A program made the translations under genes and the position numbers. Below, one piece after another: positions 39,046 to 47,963 of a DNA stretch of 60,991 nt; the stretch's first letter is position 1, and each line of letters opens with the position of its first letter. The stretch is from NCBI GenBank assembly GCA_003331045.1, contig QENA01000003.1, forward strand, positions 1-60,991, given 5' to 3'. Under the pieces are notes generated by a model that did no database searches, was not told the origin of the DNA, and was given only the letters and a program-made list of their open reading frames with translations. This DNA comes from Candidatus Tokpelaia sp. JSC189. Its GTDB lineage: Bacteria > Pseudomonadota > Alphaproteobacteria > Rhizobiales > Rhizobiaceae.

Positions 39046-39840
39046 ATGAAAAATTATCTTGATTTTCTTGCTCATGTCCTGGAAAATGGAGTTGACAGGC
39101 CGGATCGTACTGGAACCGGCGTACGCTCTGTTTTCGGCTATCAGATGCGCTTTAGCTTAGCCCAAGGCTTTCCACTTCTGACAACCAAAAAACTGCATCT
39201 GCGTTCGATTATTTACGAACTGTTATGGTTTCTGAAAGGTGATACCAACATTACTTGGCTTAACGAAAACGGAGTCTCAATCTGGGATAAATGGGCTAAT
39301 GAGAACGGGGATCTCGGCCCTGTCTATGGTTATCAGTGGCGTTCATGGCCGGCAAGTGATGGTCGTCATATTGACCAGATTAGCAATCTGCTCAATATGA
39401 TCAGAACTAATCCAGATTCTCGCCGGATGATCGTTTCTGCTTGGAATTCTGCCGATGTGGATGAGATGGCTTTACCGCCCTGCCATTGTCTTTTTCAATT
39501 TTATGTGGCTGAAAACACATTATCCTGCCAGCTTTATCAACGCTCCGCCGATATATTTCTTGGTGTACCTTTCAACATTGCCTCCTATGCCTTGCTCACA
39601 ATGATGGTTGCACAGGTGTGCAACCTCAAACTAGGTGAATTTATCCATACATTTGGCGATGCACATCTTTATGCCAATCATTTTGATCAGGCGTATGAGC
39701 AGCTTGCCCGCGAACCAAAACCACTGCCTATCATGGAGATTAATAAACAGGTGCATGATCTTTTTACTTTCCGTTACGAGGATTTCACTCTGAAAAATTA
39801 CGTGACTGCACCCCATATCAAGGCACCTGTAGCGATATGA
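39046..39840 (+). CDS. thyA: Thymidylate synthase
   Basis: ThyA makes dTMP from dUMP and methylene-tetrahydrofolate. I use ATG 39046 ([15 protein letters not shown]), which gives 264 residues, the same as the E. coli enzyme; a start three codons earlier is possible. Motifs are [19 protein letters not shown], the catalytic Cys in [12 protein letters not shown], the phosphate-binding [24 protein letters not shown] and [12 protein letters not shown]. Its stop overlaps the folA start as ATGA, so product (dihydrofolate) and recycler (FolA) are translationally coupled. Confidence 0.97.
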   Translation: MKNYLDFLAHVLENGVDRPDRTGTGVRSVFGYQMRFSLAQGFPLLTTKKLHLRSIIYELLWFLKGDTNITWLNENGVSIWDKWANENGDLGPVYGYQWRSWPASDGRHIDQISNLLNMIRTNPDSRRMIVSAWNSADVDEMALPPCHCLFQFYVAENTLSCQLYQRSADIFLGVPFNIASYALLTMMVAQVCNLKLGEFIHTFGDAHLYANHFDQAYEQLAREPKPLPIMEINKQVHDLFTFRYEDFTLKNYVTAPHIKAPVAI

Positions 39841-40340
39841 GTATTCTTCTTTCTCTTATTGCCGCGGTTGCAGAGAATGGTGTTATCGGTCGGGATAACG
39901 CAATTCCTTGGCATCTTTCAACCGATTTGAGGCGCTTCAAGGCGCTTACATTGTCAAAGCCTGTGATCATGGGACGTAAAACTTGGGATTCGATCGGCCT
40001 TCCGCTGCCGGGTCGATTGAATATCATTATTACACGCGATAGGCATCTCAGGGCCGAAGGAGTAATTATCACCCATTCCTTTATAGAAGCACAGGCCATT
40101 GCATGGCGGGAAGCGAAAAAAAACAATCTCAATGAGGTTTTTGTCATTGGTGGCAGTGAGATCTTTAGACAAGCATTACCTTGTGCTAACAGGTTGTATA
40201 TGACAGAAATCTTGGCGATAGTAGAGGGAGATACATTTTTTCCGATTTTTAACCGTGAAAGATGGCGGCTAAGTTCATCACAGATGGTGCCAGCAGGTGA
40301 GCAAGATAGCCATCCTACGCGTTATATTATTTATGAGTAG
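39837..40340 (+). CDS. folA: Dihydrofolate reductase
   Basis: FolA reduces the dihydrofolate made by ThyA. The 167-residue protein shows [32 protein letters not shown], with the catalytic Asp in the DLRRF helix, [13 protein letters not shown] for NADPH binding, and [23 protein letters not shown]. The start overlaps the thyA stop by four bases. Confidence 0.96.
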   Translation: MSILLSLIAAVAENGVIGRDNAIPWHLSTDLRRFKALTLSKPVIMGRKTWDSIGLPLPGRLNIIITRDRHLRAEGVIITHSFIEAQAIAWREAKKNNLNEVFVIGGSEIFRQALPCANRLYMTEILAIVEGDTFFPIFNRERWRLSSSQMVPAGEQDSHPTRYIIYE

Positions 40341-40558
40341 AAGCCGGTCTGTAATATAAGGTTTGGCGGATATTCATGATTATAATCCAAAAATATGCCA
40401 ATATTTCTATGAATTTGCGCAGGTATCAAGGTTGGTTTTTGCATAAAAATTGTTGGGGGTTTAGAAAAATTTCTTTGCATTGCATTGAAAGCAGTGCATA
40501 TCGTCTTTAATAAACGGGTGTGAAACGTAATCTCTTTAGTAGAGAAATAGAGGTGAAT

Positions 40559-41635
40559 ATGCCTTGGAGCAATCAGAATGGTGGCGGCAATAACGGTGAC
40601 AGTCCATGGGGTGGTGACGGTAACCATAAAAATCATCGTAGGTGGTCACCAAGAGGACATGGCGGTGGATTACGTTCAACATCGCCAGGGATGGATGAAA
40701 TTTTGCGTAAAAAACAGGAGCAATTGAAACAATTTGGCGGCGGAAAGCTTTTCCTTCTGGTTGGCCTTATTTTTGCTATCTTCTGGATTTTTCAGTGTTT
40801 TTATATCGTTCAGCAAAATGAACAGGCTGTGAAGCTCCGCTTTGGCAAGCCGAAAGAGGGTATTGTGACAGAGGGGCTGCATTTCCGTTTTTGGCCGATT
40901 GATACTTACCGTAAGGTTCCCCGTACCGAGCAGACAGAAACGATCGGTACCCGTGAACAGGATGGCCTTATGCTTTCGGGCGATCAGAACATCGTCCATG
41001 TTAATTTTTCAGTCTATTATTATATTGCTGACCCGGCGGCCTACCTTTTCAATGTCAATGATCAGGAAGGCACAATTCAGCAGGTTGCGGAAAGCGCTAT
41101 GCGGGAAGTGGTGGGGCGACGTCCTGCCGATGATGTCTACCGTGACCAGCGCGAGGTTGTGGCTTCGGAAGTGTTATCGATTATCCAGTCAACTCTCAAC
41201 AAATATGGGGTGGGTATTAATGTGACGCGTATTTCCATTACGGAGGCAGCACCGCCCCGTGAGGTAGCTGAGGCTTTCAACTCTGTCCAACAGGCAGAGC
41301 AGGAACGTAATCGTGCAATTGAGCAGGGTAATCAGGAGCGTGCGCAAAAGCGCGGCATAGCTAATGGCGAAGCTTCGCGTATTCGTGAAGCAGCTGCTGC
41401 CTACAAGGCGCGTATCGTGAAAGAGGCCTATGGTGAAGCACAGCGGTTTTCTTCCGTGGCTAAGGAGGCAAGAGCAGCACCTGAAGTGACACGTTTTCGC
41501 CTTTATCTGGAGGCAGTGGAACAAATGCTTTCCTCGCCTGATAAGCTTGTTCTCGATAAATCAGGAGGAGGCACTGTGCCTTATCTGCCCTTGAATGAGA
41601 TTATGCGCAATACCAATCCGCTGAAGGGAAATTGA
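40559..41635 (+). CDS. hflK: HflK, FtsH-modulating membrane protein
   Basis: HflK and HflC form a large periplasmic cage around the protease FtsH. The 358-residue protein has a Gly/Asn-rich cytoplasmic N-terminus (1-45), one transmembrane helix (about 63-85, LFLLVGLIFAIFWIFQCFYIV) and a band-7/SPFH domain (from QQNEQAVKLRFGKP) followed by a long helix rich in Glu/Arg/Ala. ATG 40559 is preceded by AGAGGTG; the frame is open 13 codons upstream, but those residues are unlike the family. hflC overlaps its stop. Confidence 0.94.
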   Translation: MPWSNQNGGGNNGDSPWGGDGNHKNHRRWSPRGHGGGLRSTSPGMDEILRKKQEQLKQFGGGKLFLLVGLIFAIFWIFQCFYIVQQNEQAVKLRFGKPKEGIVTEGLHFRFWPIDTYRKVPRTEQTETIGTREQDGLMLSGDQNIVHVNFSVYYYIADPAAYLFNVNDQEGTIQQVAESAMREVVGRRPADDVYRDQREVVASEVLSIIQSTLNKYGVGINVTRISITEAAPPREVAEAFNSVQQAEQERNRAIEQGNQERAQKRGIANGEASRIREAAAAYKARIVKEAYGEAQRFSSVAKEARAAPEVTRFRLYLEAVEQMLSSPDKLVLDKSGGGTVPYLPLNEIMRNTNPLKGN

Positions 41636-42537
41636 TGATGCAACGGTCACCTTTGATTATTATTTTCTGGGCCTTTTCTGTTATTATCACGGCATTGTGG
41701 TTTTCCATCTTTATTGTATATCCGCGCCAGCAGATTGCTGTGAAGCGGGTAGGGAAGATTGTCCGGGTAGAGCCTAAACCGGGAATTTATTTCAAATTGC
41801 CGTTTATTGACCAGACAATCATTGTTGACGATCGATTCCGTCGCTACGATCTCCCAACAAAAACGGTTCAAGTGCGTGGTGGAGCATTTTATGAGGTTGA
41901 TGCGTTTTTCACCTATCGCATTACGGATGCACGGCTTTTTCTCCAGAAGGTTTCTTCCGGCGATCCAGCAATGGCAGAGCAGATCAACCTTGCACCGCGT
42001 TTTGATGATGCATTGCGTGCTGTTTACGGCCGGCGCGATTTTAGTGCTGCTCTATCATCAGCGCGAAGCAATATGATGAGTGAGGTGCAGGAACAGATTT
42101 CGGCTGATGCCCAATCGCTCGGTATTAAAATTATTGATGTGCGTATCCGCAAGACAGATCTAACACAGGCTGTTTCGCAGCGCACGTTTGAGCGGATGCA
42201 GCAGGAGCGTTATGCTGTGGCAGAACGTCTTCGTGCTCGTGGGCGTGAGGAAAAGGATCGTATTGTCGCTGAAGCCAATCGCGAATATGAGGAAATTGTT
42301 GCGGAGGCGACGCGTGACTCAGAAATCCTACGTGGTGAAGGTGAGGCCGAGCGTATTCGTGTTTTCCGTGATACGGTGACATCAGATCCAGAATTCTATG
42401 CATTCTGGCGTTCTATGAATGCCTACAAGAAGATCAAGAATGTACCGATGGTTCTATCGCCGGATTCTGTTTTTTTTAAATATCTGCGTTCACCGGAAAG
42501 AAATGACAGCATATCAGGGCTTGTCAATACACGTTAA
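41635..42537 (+). CDS. hflC: HflC, FtsH-modulating membrane protein
   Basis: The 300-residue partner of HflK has an N-terminal membrane helix (about 7-27, IIIFWAFSVIITALWFSIFIV), an SPFH domain (QQIAVKRVGKIVRVEPKPGIYFKLPFIDQT) and the helical EANREYEEIVAEATRDSEILRGEGEAERIRVF segment. The start overlaps the hflK TGA by one base (TGATG). In related genomes a DegP protease gene follows; here only a relic is left. Confidence 0.94.
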   Translation: MMQRSPLIIIFWAFSVIITALWFSIFIVYPRQQIAVKRVGKIVRVEPKPGIYFKLPFIDQTIIVDDRFRRYDLPTKTVQVRGGAFYEVDAFFTYRITDARLFLQKVSSGDPAMAEQINLAPRFDDALRAVYGRRDFSAALSSARSNMMSEVQEQISADAQSLGIKIIDVRIRKTDLTQAVSQRTFERMQQERYAVAERLRARGREEKDRIVAEANREYEEIVAEATRDSEILRGEGEAERIRVFRDTVTSDPEFYAFWRSMNAYKKIKNVPMVLSPDSVFFKYLRSPERNDSISGLVNTR

Positions 42538-43394
42538 TTATGACAGAGGTTATGAAAGCCATTTGATAGCAACGTGTTTGTCATGGTTTGCCACAAAATT
42601 TTCAGGCTCTGTAGCTTTTTAAACTACCTAAACTGTTTTCATTGGAGCGCTTGAAATTTTTTGCCATTTTCCTTTGGCTTTATGAGTTCCTCAAGGAATC
42701 ACAATTTTGTCTGCATACCGTTTACAGTTATCAGCTTTATTTTCTGCTATCCTTTCTGTCTTGACGCAGGCTGCACTTACAGCTCGCCGGAATCCATTCT
42801 AGAGCTGGATAACTAAGCCTACTTGAAGGAGACAAAAAAAATTCCTACTGTGCATCGGTTTCAAGAATTTTTCTGACAAAAATCAAAGATCAGGAATGTC
42901 AGTGTATTACTGGGGATCGTGGCAGCTAGTTCGTTTGGACAGGCCGTTAATATTGTGGTTTTGGAGGCTGGCAAGGAAAAGACGGTGTACATCAAGCTTG
43001 ATGAAAAAAAATATTTGGGAAGAACCCGACAGGGATGAGCTGGGGAAATTATGATCTGGCTCCGCTATTTATCTTGGTGCGCTCTGTATGACAGTGATGG
43101 GAGACTGGATTATCTTGCGTTGCAAAGTTAATAATTTTATTAAGCTCCAGTGTATTAAACCATTAGGGTAAAAGTGCATTTGTTGCCTTTGTTGTAAAGC
43201 CCTTGTGAAAGTTATCATTAAAGCAATACCAGTGATCTGATCTTAAACCGTACCTCTGGGAATAAAGAAAAGGATTCAAGATCAGTTAGCTTGAGAGTAA
43301 CAGTAGCTGTTCAAGTGCGTAAAAGCCGAACTGGGTATTTTTATCCTATTAAGAGTTACCTTATCTTTTTCTTTCTAATTTGGGATTTTGCTAA
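42538..43394. other. Decayed region after hflC
   Basis: No intact gene in 857 bases. The part at 42680-43040 is a likely degP relic; from 43040 to 43394 nothing is recognised. Confidence 0.5.
42682..43040 (+). pseudogene. Probable degP/htrA relic
   Basis: Two short plus-strand pieces suggest a periplasmic serine protease gene. At about 42710-42796 one frame reads LQLSALFSAILSVLTQAALTA, like a signal peptide. At 42916-43020 another reads IVAASSFGQAVNIVVLEAG and goes on KEKTVYIKLDEKK, like the end of a PDZ domain (the usual A-x-x-G-x-x-V-x-x-x-V-x-R-x-G-K-x-x-x-V-x-V-x-L pattern). The protease domain between is gone. The location straight after hflKC, where degP lies in related genomes, adds support. 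Each piece alone would be weak. Confidence 0.5.
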
Positions 43395-44294
43395 TCATGT
43401 TATAAAATCTGTCTTCTGGTAACCTTGGATATAGAGCAGAGCGGAAAGATCGCCGTGGTCGATGTGTATGGATGCAGATTCAGCGACAATTGGTTTGGCG
43501 TGTAGAGCCACGCCAGAACCTGCGTATTGCAGCATGGCAAGATCATTTGCTCCGTCACCGACAGCCATTGTTTCAGCAGGGGGGATATTCAATTTTGTGC
43601 AAAGTTCTAATAGCTTTTGAAGCTTAGCCTCTTTTCCAAGAATTGGCTCACGCACAAGGCCACTAAGCTGGATGCCATCGTGTTCCAATATATTGGCGCT
43701 ATGTTCATTAAAGCCAATTGCAGCAGCTATTTTTTCAGCAAACAGAGTAAAACCGCTGGAAACAAGGGCGGTGTAAGCACCGTTGGCACGCATAGTCTGG
43801 ACAAGCTCCCGTCCGCCGGGCATTAATGTGATTCGTTTTTTAAGAACACTGTCAATAACAGATAGAGGCAGATTCCTGAGAAACGACACACGTTTACGCA
43901 ACGCCGGTTCAAATGCGATTTTGCCGTTCATAGCGCAGCGGGTAATATCTGCCACCTGCTCACGCAGGTTTACTTCTTCTGCCAGTTCATCAATGCATTC
44001 TTGCTCAATCATGGTTGAATCCATATCGGCGAGCAGCAACGTTTTGCGGCGAGTTTTTGCCGGTTGTACGATAACATCAATCGGTGCAGAAGCAATGGTA
44101 TCCTGAAGTACTTTAGAAGCGATTTTTGCTTGTACACCCGTAGGCAACAGAATATCACATGCAATGTTATATCCAAGCCAGTAAATAGCAATTGCATTTA
44201 TGGCATGGGCGGCTTTATTTGCAAGACTAGACGTGAGTACTGGATTTGCCGGATTGGCAATCAGAGTGGCAACAAAAGATTGATTGTTTGACAT
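43395..44294 (-). CDS. serB: Phosphoserine phosphatase
   Basis: SerB performs the last step of serine synthesis. The 299-residue HAD protein has an N-terminal ACT-like region (1-80), then the nucleophile motif LLLADMDSTMIEQECIDELAE, motif II ALVSSGFTLFAE and the metal motif VGDGANDLAMLQYAG. I chose the ATG at 44294 (MSNNQSFVATLIANP); the longer open frame from 44414 lies wholly inside miaA. The ATG shares CATG with the miaA ATG on the other strand, so each gene's 5' control region lies in the other's coding DNA. No ribosome site is visible. Confidence 0.92.
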   Translation of the reverse strand: MSNNQSFVATLIANPANPVLTSSLANKAAHAINAIAIYWLGYNIACDILLPTGVQAKIASKVLQDTIASAPIDVIVQPAKTRRKTLLLADMDSTMIEQECIDELAEEVNLREQVADITRCAMNGKIAFEPALRKRVSFLRNLPLSVIDSVLKKRITLMPGGRELVQTMRANGAYTALVSSGFTLFAEKIAAAIGFNEHSANILEHDGIQLSGLVREPILGKEAKLQKLLELCTKLNIPPAETMAVGDGANDLAMLQYAGSGVALHAKPIVAESASIHIDHGDLSALLYIQGYQKTDFIT

Positions 44295-45225
44295 GGTTAA
44301 AATTTTCCGAAAGCAAACGACAAATGATGTAATCTTGATAGCTGGACCAACGGCAAGCGGCAAGTCCCAACTTGGAATGGAGATTGCGCGGCAGCGCAAT
44401 GGTGTTGTGATCAATGCCGATTCTATGCAGGTTTATGATATCCTCCATATCTTGACAGCACAGCCTGATAAGGATGAAATGGCAGGTATTCCCCATTATC
44501 TTTATGGTTTTGTAAAACCGGGCGAAGTATTTTCAGCTGGTCATTGGCTTGAGGCAGTGCGAAAGCTATTGCAAAGTCACGAGCTGAAGCGCAGGACCTG
44601 TATCTTTGTCGGCGGTACGGGCCTTTATTTCCGTGCTCTACTAGGTGGGCTTGCCAGTATACCGTCAATCGAAATGGAAATCCGTAAAAAATGGCGCCAG
44701 TTCTTACAGGAAAAGGGTATTGTGCCGCTTTATGAATATCTGGCAGAGAAAGATCCGCTAATGGCGCAGCGGCTTTCACCAGCTGACGGTCAGCGTATTT
44801 TGCGTGCGCTTGAGGTCTGGGAAGCAACAGGCCGGTCACTTGCGGAATGGCAACGTATGAATGCTGAGTCCTTTGTAGATGCTGTCCATGCCTGTAGAGT
44901 GCTGCTTATGCCTGAAAGGAGGGATCTGGCGACACGGATAAGTATCCGTTTTGATACGATGATTGAAAAAGGAGCGCTTGAGGAAGTGAGAAAATTGCAG
45001 GCCATGCGTCTTGATCCTGCTATGCCAGTAATGAAAGCCATAGGGGTTAGGGAATTCAGCGCTTACCTCGATGGCAAAATCAGCCTTCAAGCGGCAATTG
45101 AAAAAATAAAAGCTGAAACTCGCCGTTATGCTAAACGGCAGATGACTTGGCTGCGTCATCAGTTTGATGAAACTTGGCAGCATTTTCCTGGTGCACAGGA
45201 AGCGCTGCACGTATTCCTAAAATAG
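44293..45225 (+). CDS. miaA: tRNA dimethylallyltransferase
   Basis: MiaA adds the isopentenyl group to A37 of tRNAs that read U-starting codons. The 310-residue protein has the P-loop LIAGPTASGKSQLGMEIA, NADSMQVYDILHILTAQP, the substrate-channel FVGGTGLYFRALLGG and the C-terminal tRNA-binding IKAETRRYAKRQMTWLRHQ. ATG 44293 is the only good Met; a TTG at 44284 is possible. The start overlaps the serB start head to head and there is no clear ribosome site, so leaderless or weakly initiated translation is likely. Confidence 0.94.
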   Translation: MVKIFRKQTTNDVILIAGPTASGKSQLGMEIARQRNGVVINADSMQVYDILHILTAQPDKDEMAGIPHYLYGFVKPGEVFSAGHWLEAVRKLLQSHELKRRTCIFVGGTGLYFRALLGGLASIPSIEMEIRKKWRQFLQEKGIVPLYEYLAEKDPLMAQRLSPADGQRILRALEVWEATGRSLAEWQRMNAESFVDAVHACRVLLMPERRDLATRISIRFDTMIEKGALEEVRKLQAMRLDPAMPVMKAIGVREFSAYLDGKISLQAAIEKIKAETRRYAKRQMTWLRHQFDETWQHFPGAQEALHVFLK

Positions 45226-45243
45226 GACTGTGCAACTTTTCCA

Positions 45244-45272
45244 TTGACGAATAATAGTGGCCGGGATATGAT
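45244..45272 (+). promoter_or_regulatory. Predicted promoter of the ilv leader and ilvBH
   Basis: TTGACG (45244-45249) and TATGAT (45267-45272) are 17 bases apart. A start 7-8 bases further falls on the A of the ATG at 45280, so the leader peptide would be made from a leaderless transcript. Confidence 0.6.
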
Positions 45273-45279
45273 CAGAGCT

Positions 45280-45330
45280 ATGAAAAATATTATTCTTGTA
45301 GTGTGGATGCGCATGGGGCAGATGGCATAA
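45280..45330 (+). CDS. ilvL: ilv leader peptide
   Basis: A 16-codon ORF, MKNIILVVWMRMGQMA, contains an unbroken Ile-Ile-Leu-Val-Val block, the three amino acids made by or fed by acetohydroxyacid synthase. It lies 80 bases before ilvB and just before a perfect terminator. This is the layout of branched-chain attenuation leaders. An in-frame ATG at 45268 overlaps the predicted -10 box and so is unlikely to be transcribed. Shortage of any of the three charged tRNAs should stall the ribosome and favour readthrough. Confidence 0.85.
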   Translation: MKNIILVVWMRMGQMA

Positions 45331-45345
45331 CATCTGGCGTCAGCC

Positions 45346-45384
45346 TTTCATGTGCGGAACAGGCTCCTTCGGGAGCCTTTTTTA
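45346..45384 (+). terminator. ilv attenuator
   Basis: AGGCTCC (45361-45367) pairs perfectly with GGAGCCT (45372-45378) around a TTCG tetraloop, followed by six T. AGCCT just upstream (about 45351-45355) can pair with AGGCT of the terminator's left arm and could act as antiterminator. Confidence 0.88.
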
Positions 45385-45408
45385 TTATGAAAACGGTGGG
45401 TGATAAAA

Positions 45409-47208
45409 ATGAAACATAACCATAAAACGGCACAAGCAGCTGATGGGCGTAAAATGTCAGGTGCAGAAATTGTTGTGCAGGCGCTTATTGATCAGGGCGT
45501 CAAACACATTTTTGGTTATCCTGGCGGCTCGATACTTCCCATTTTTGATGAAATTTATCAGCAGGATAAAATTCAGCATATTCTTGTCCGCCATGAGCAG
45601 GCAGCTGGCCATGCAGCAGAGGGCTATGCGCGTACAACTGGTAAGGTGGGGGTGATGCTTGTCACTTCCGGCCCAGGAGCTACCAATGCGGTAACGCCAC
45701 TGCAGGATGCGTTGTTGGATTCCATTCCTCTTGTCTGTATTTCTGGCCAAGTGCCCACCACACTTATTGGCTCGGATGCTTTTCAGGAGGCAGATACGGT
45801 TAGTATCACGCGGCCCTGTACTAAGCACAACTGGCTGGTCAAGGATGTGAATGATTTATCGCGCATTATTCATGAGGCCTTCCATGTGGCCCGTACCGGC
45901 CGCCCAGGCCCTGTTCTGATTGATATTCCCAAGGATATACAGTTTGCCGCTGGTATTTATATGACGCTGAAATCCATGCCTCGTACAAGCTATCGACCGC
46001 AGCTTAATGGTGAAGCTCATGCAGTTGATTATGCGGTCAACCTTTTGTGTGAAGCCAGAAAGCCTGTTATTTATTCTGGTGGCGGTGTTATCAATTCCGG
46101 TGCAGGTGCGGTACGTTTGCTCCGTGAACTGGTCAGTGTTGGCGATCTTCCTGTTACTTCAACTCTGATGGGTCTTGGCGCTTACCCTGCAAGTGACAAG
46201 AACTGGCTCGGCATGCTTGGTATGCATGGCACTTATGAAGCAAATATGGCCATGCATGACTGTGATGTCATGTTGGCAGTCGGTGCGCGTTTTGATGACC
46301 GCATCACGGGCCGTCTTGATGCTTTTGCGCCGGATGCGAAAATTATCCATATTGATATTGATCCTTCATCTATTAACAAAAATGTGCATGTGGATGTACC
46401 GATTGTTGGCGATGTAGCCCATGTGCTGCAAGATATGGTACGTCGATTGAAGGCTGTTTATTCGAAGACAGGGCAGCTTGAACGGAATGTATGGTGGGAC
46501 CAGATCAACGTATGGCGTGCTCGTCAGTCGCTTGCTTATCGCAATAATGCGGATGTTATCATGCCTCAGTATGCGATAGAACGCCTGCATGCCTTGACAA
46601 AAGATTATAAGCCTTATCTTACCACCGAAGTAGGGCAACATCAGATGTGGACTGCACAATATTTTGGATTTGATGAACCCAATCACTGGATGACCTCTGG
46701 CGGACTTGGCACAATGGGGTATGGTTTTCCTGCAGCTATTGGTGTTCAGATTGCTAGGCCGAATGATCTGGTGATCTGTATTGCTGGCGATGCTTCCATC
46801 CAGATGAATATTCAGGAATTATCCACTGCTATCCAGTATGGTGTTCCCGTCAAGGTTTTTATTCTCAATAATCAGTATATGGGTATGGTACGTCAGTGGC
46901 AGCAATTACTGCATGGCAATCGTCTGTCCCATTCCTATATGGAAGCCCTGCCCGATTTTGTCAGGCTGGCAGAAGCTTACGGCGCTGTTGGCATTCAATG
47001 CAGAAAACCTGCGGAATTGGATAATAAAATCTGCCAGATGATTAAGTGCGACAAGCCTGTTTTATTTGACTGCTGTGTGGTCAATTTGGAAAACTGTTTT
47101 CCTATGATCCCTTCAGGTCGTGCCCATAATGAAATGCTGTTGCCTGATGAGGCAACTGATGAAGTAGTGGCAAATGCAATTGATGCCAAGGGTCAGCGAC
47201 TTGTTTAA
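45409..47208 (+). CDS. ilvB: Acetohydroxyacid synthase, catalytic subunit
   Basis: This thiamine-diphosphate enzyme catalyses the first common step of Ile, Val and Leu synthesis. The 599-residue protein has the FGYPGGSILPIFDEI N-terminal motif, the catalytic Glu in RHEQAAGHAAEGYAR, the FAD-contact region VGARFDDRITGRLDAF and the ThDP motif GDASIQMNIQELSTAIQYG with NNQYMGMVRQWQ. ATG 45409 has GGTGGG upstream; a GTG three codons earlier is also open. It forms an operon with ilvH and is controlled by the ilv attenuator. Confidence 0.97.
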   Translation: MKHNHKTAQAADGRKMSGAEIVVQALIDQGVKHIFGYPGGSILPIFDEIYQQDKIQHILVRHEQAAGHAAEGYARTTGKVGVMLVTSGPGATNAVTPLQDALLDSIPLVCISGQVPTTLIGSDAFQEADTVSITRPCTKHNWLVKDVNDLSRIIHEAFHVARTGRPGPVLIDIPKDIQFAAGIYMTLKSMPRTSYRPQLNGEAHAVDYAVNLLCEARKPVIYSGGGVINSGAGAVRLLRELVSVGDLPVTSTLMGLGAYPASDKNWLGMLGMHGTYEANMAMHDCDVMLAVGARFDDRITGRLDAFAPDAKIIHIDIDPSSINKNVHVDVPIVGDVAHVLQDMVRRLKAVYSKTGQLERNVWWDQINVWRARQSLAYRNNADVIMPQYAIERLHALTKDYKPYLTTEVGQHQMWTAQYFGFDEPNHWMTSGGLGTMGYGFPAAIGVQIARPNDLVICIAGDASIQMNIQELSTAIQYGVPVKVFILNNQYMGMVRQWQQLLHGNRLSHSYMEALPDFVRLAEAYGAVGIQCRKPAELDNKICQMIKCDKPVLFDCCVVNLENCFPMIPSGRAHNEMLLPDEATDEVVANAIDAKGQRLV

Positions 47209-47313
47209 ATTGTAGATTAAAATAAATCTACAATTCAGATTTTTATTTTATCGCATTTTACGAGCGTCGAATACTTTATGTGACTGCAGGATTCTTTAAG
47301 GATGATAAATAAA

Positions 47314-47886
47314 ATGAATGCACAAAATTTAGGCTTTGGTTCGGCCTATTTGATTGAATCAGATAATGATCCGATCGAAATACATACCCTTTCAGTTCTG
47401 GTTGATAATGAACCAGGGGTGTTGGCTCGGGTGATCGGCCTTTTTTCTGGCCGTGGATACAATATTGAAAGCTTGACAGTTTCAGAAACAGAAACGGAAC
47501 AACGTCTCTCGCGTATTACTGTTGTAACATGCGGCACTCCGCATGTTATCAGGCAGATTCACCATCAACTTGAGCGGATCGTGCCCGTACACCGGGTGGT
47601 TGACCTGCATGTGCGTGCCCGTGAGTTGAAGCAGGATGGCCCGATTGAGCGTGAGTTGGCGCTAATCAAGGTGGTAGCAGAAGGAGCAGACCGTGTGGAG
47701 GCTCTGCGTCTGGCAGAGGCGTTTCGTGCCGAAGTTATTGATGCGACGGTCAATCATTTTGTTTTTGAGGTAACAGGTAAATCTTCAAAGCTTGACCAGT
47801 TCATTGCTGTCATGCGGCCACTTGGTTTAGCTGAGGTCTGTCGTACCGGCATTGCAGCCATGAACCGCGGGCCCAATCGGATGTAG
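47314..47886 (+). CDS. ilvH: Acetohydroxyacid synthase, regulatory subunit
   Basis: IlvH activates IlvB and confers feedback inhibition by valine. The 190-residue protein has an N-terminal ACT domain (HTLSVLVDNEPGVLARVIGLFSGRGYNIESLTV), where valine would bind, and a second ACT-like domain (RELALIKVVAEGADRVEALRLAEAFRAEVID). ATG 47314 lies 9 bases after AAGG, better than the ATG at 47302, which directly abuts it. It follows ilvB after 105 bases. Confidence 0.95.
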   Translation: MNAQNLGFGSAYLIESDNDPIEIHTLSVLVDNEPGVLARVIGLFSGRGYNIESLTVSETETEQRLSRITVVTCGTPHVIRQIHHQLERIVPVHRVVDLHVRARELKQDGPIERELALIKVVAEGADRVEALRLAEAFRAEVIDATVNHFVFEVTGKSSKLDQFIAVMRPLGLAEVCRTGIAAMNRGPNRM

Positions 47887-47963
47887 CAGGGGCCTTGTTT
47901 TGAATTGGGACAGTGCATAAAAAGATACTTGCCCTTTATATGCGAATCCTATCATATCCGTTC

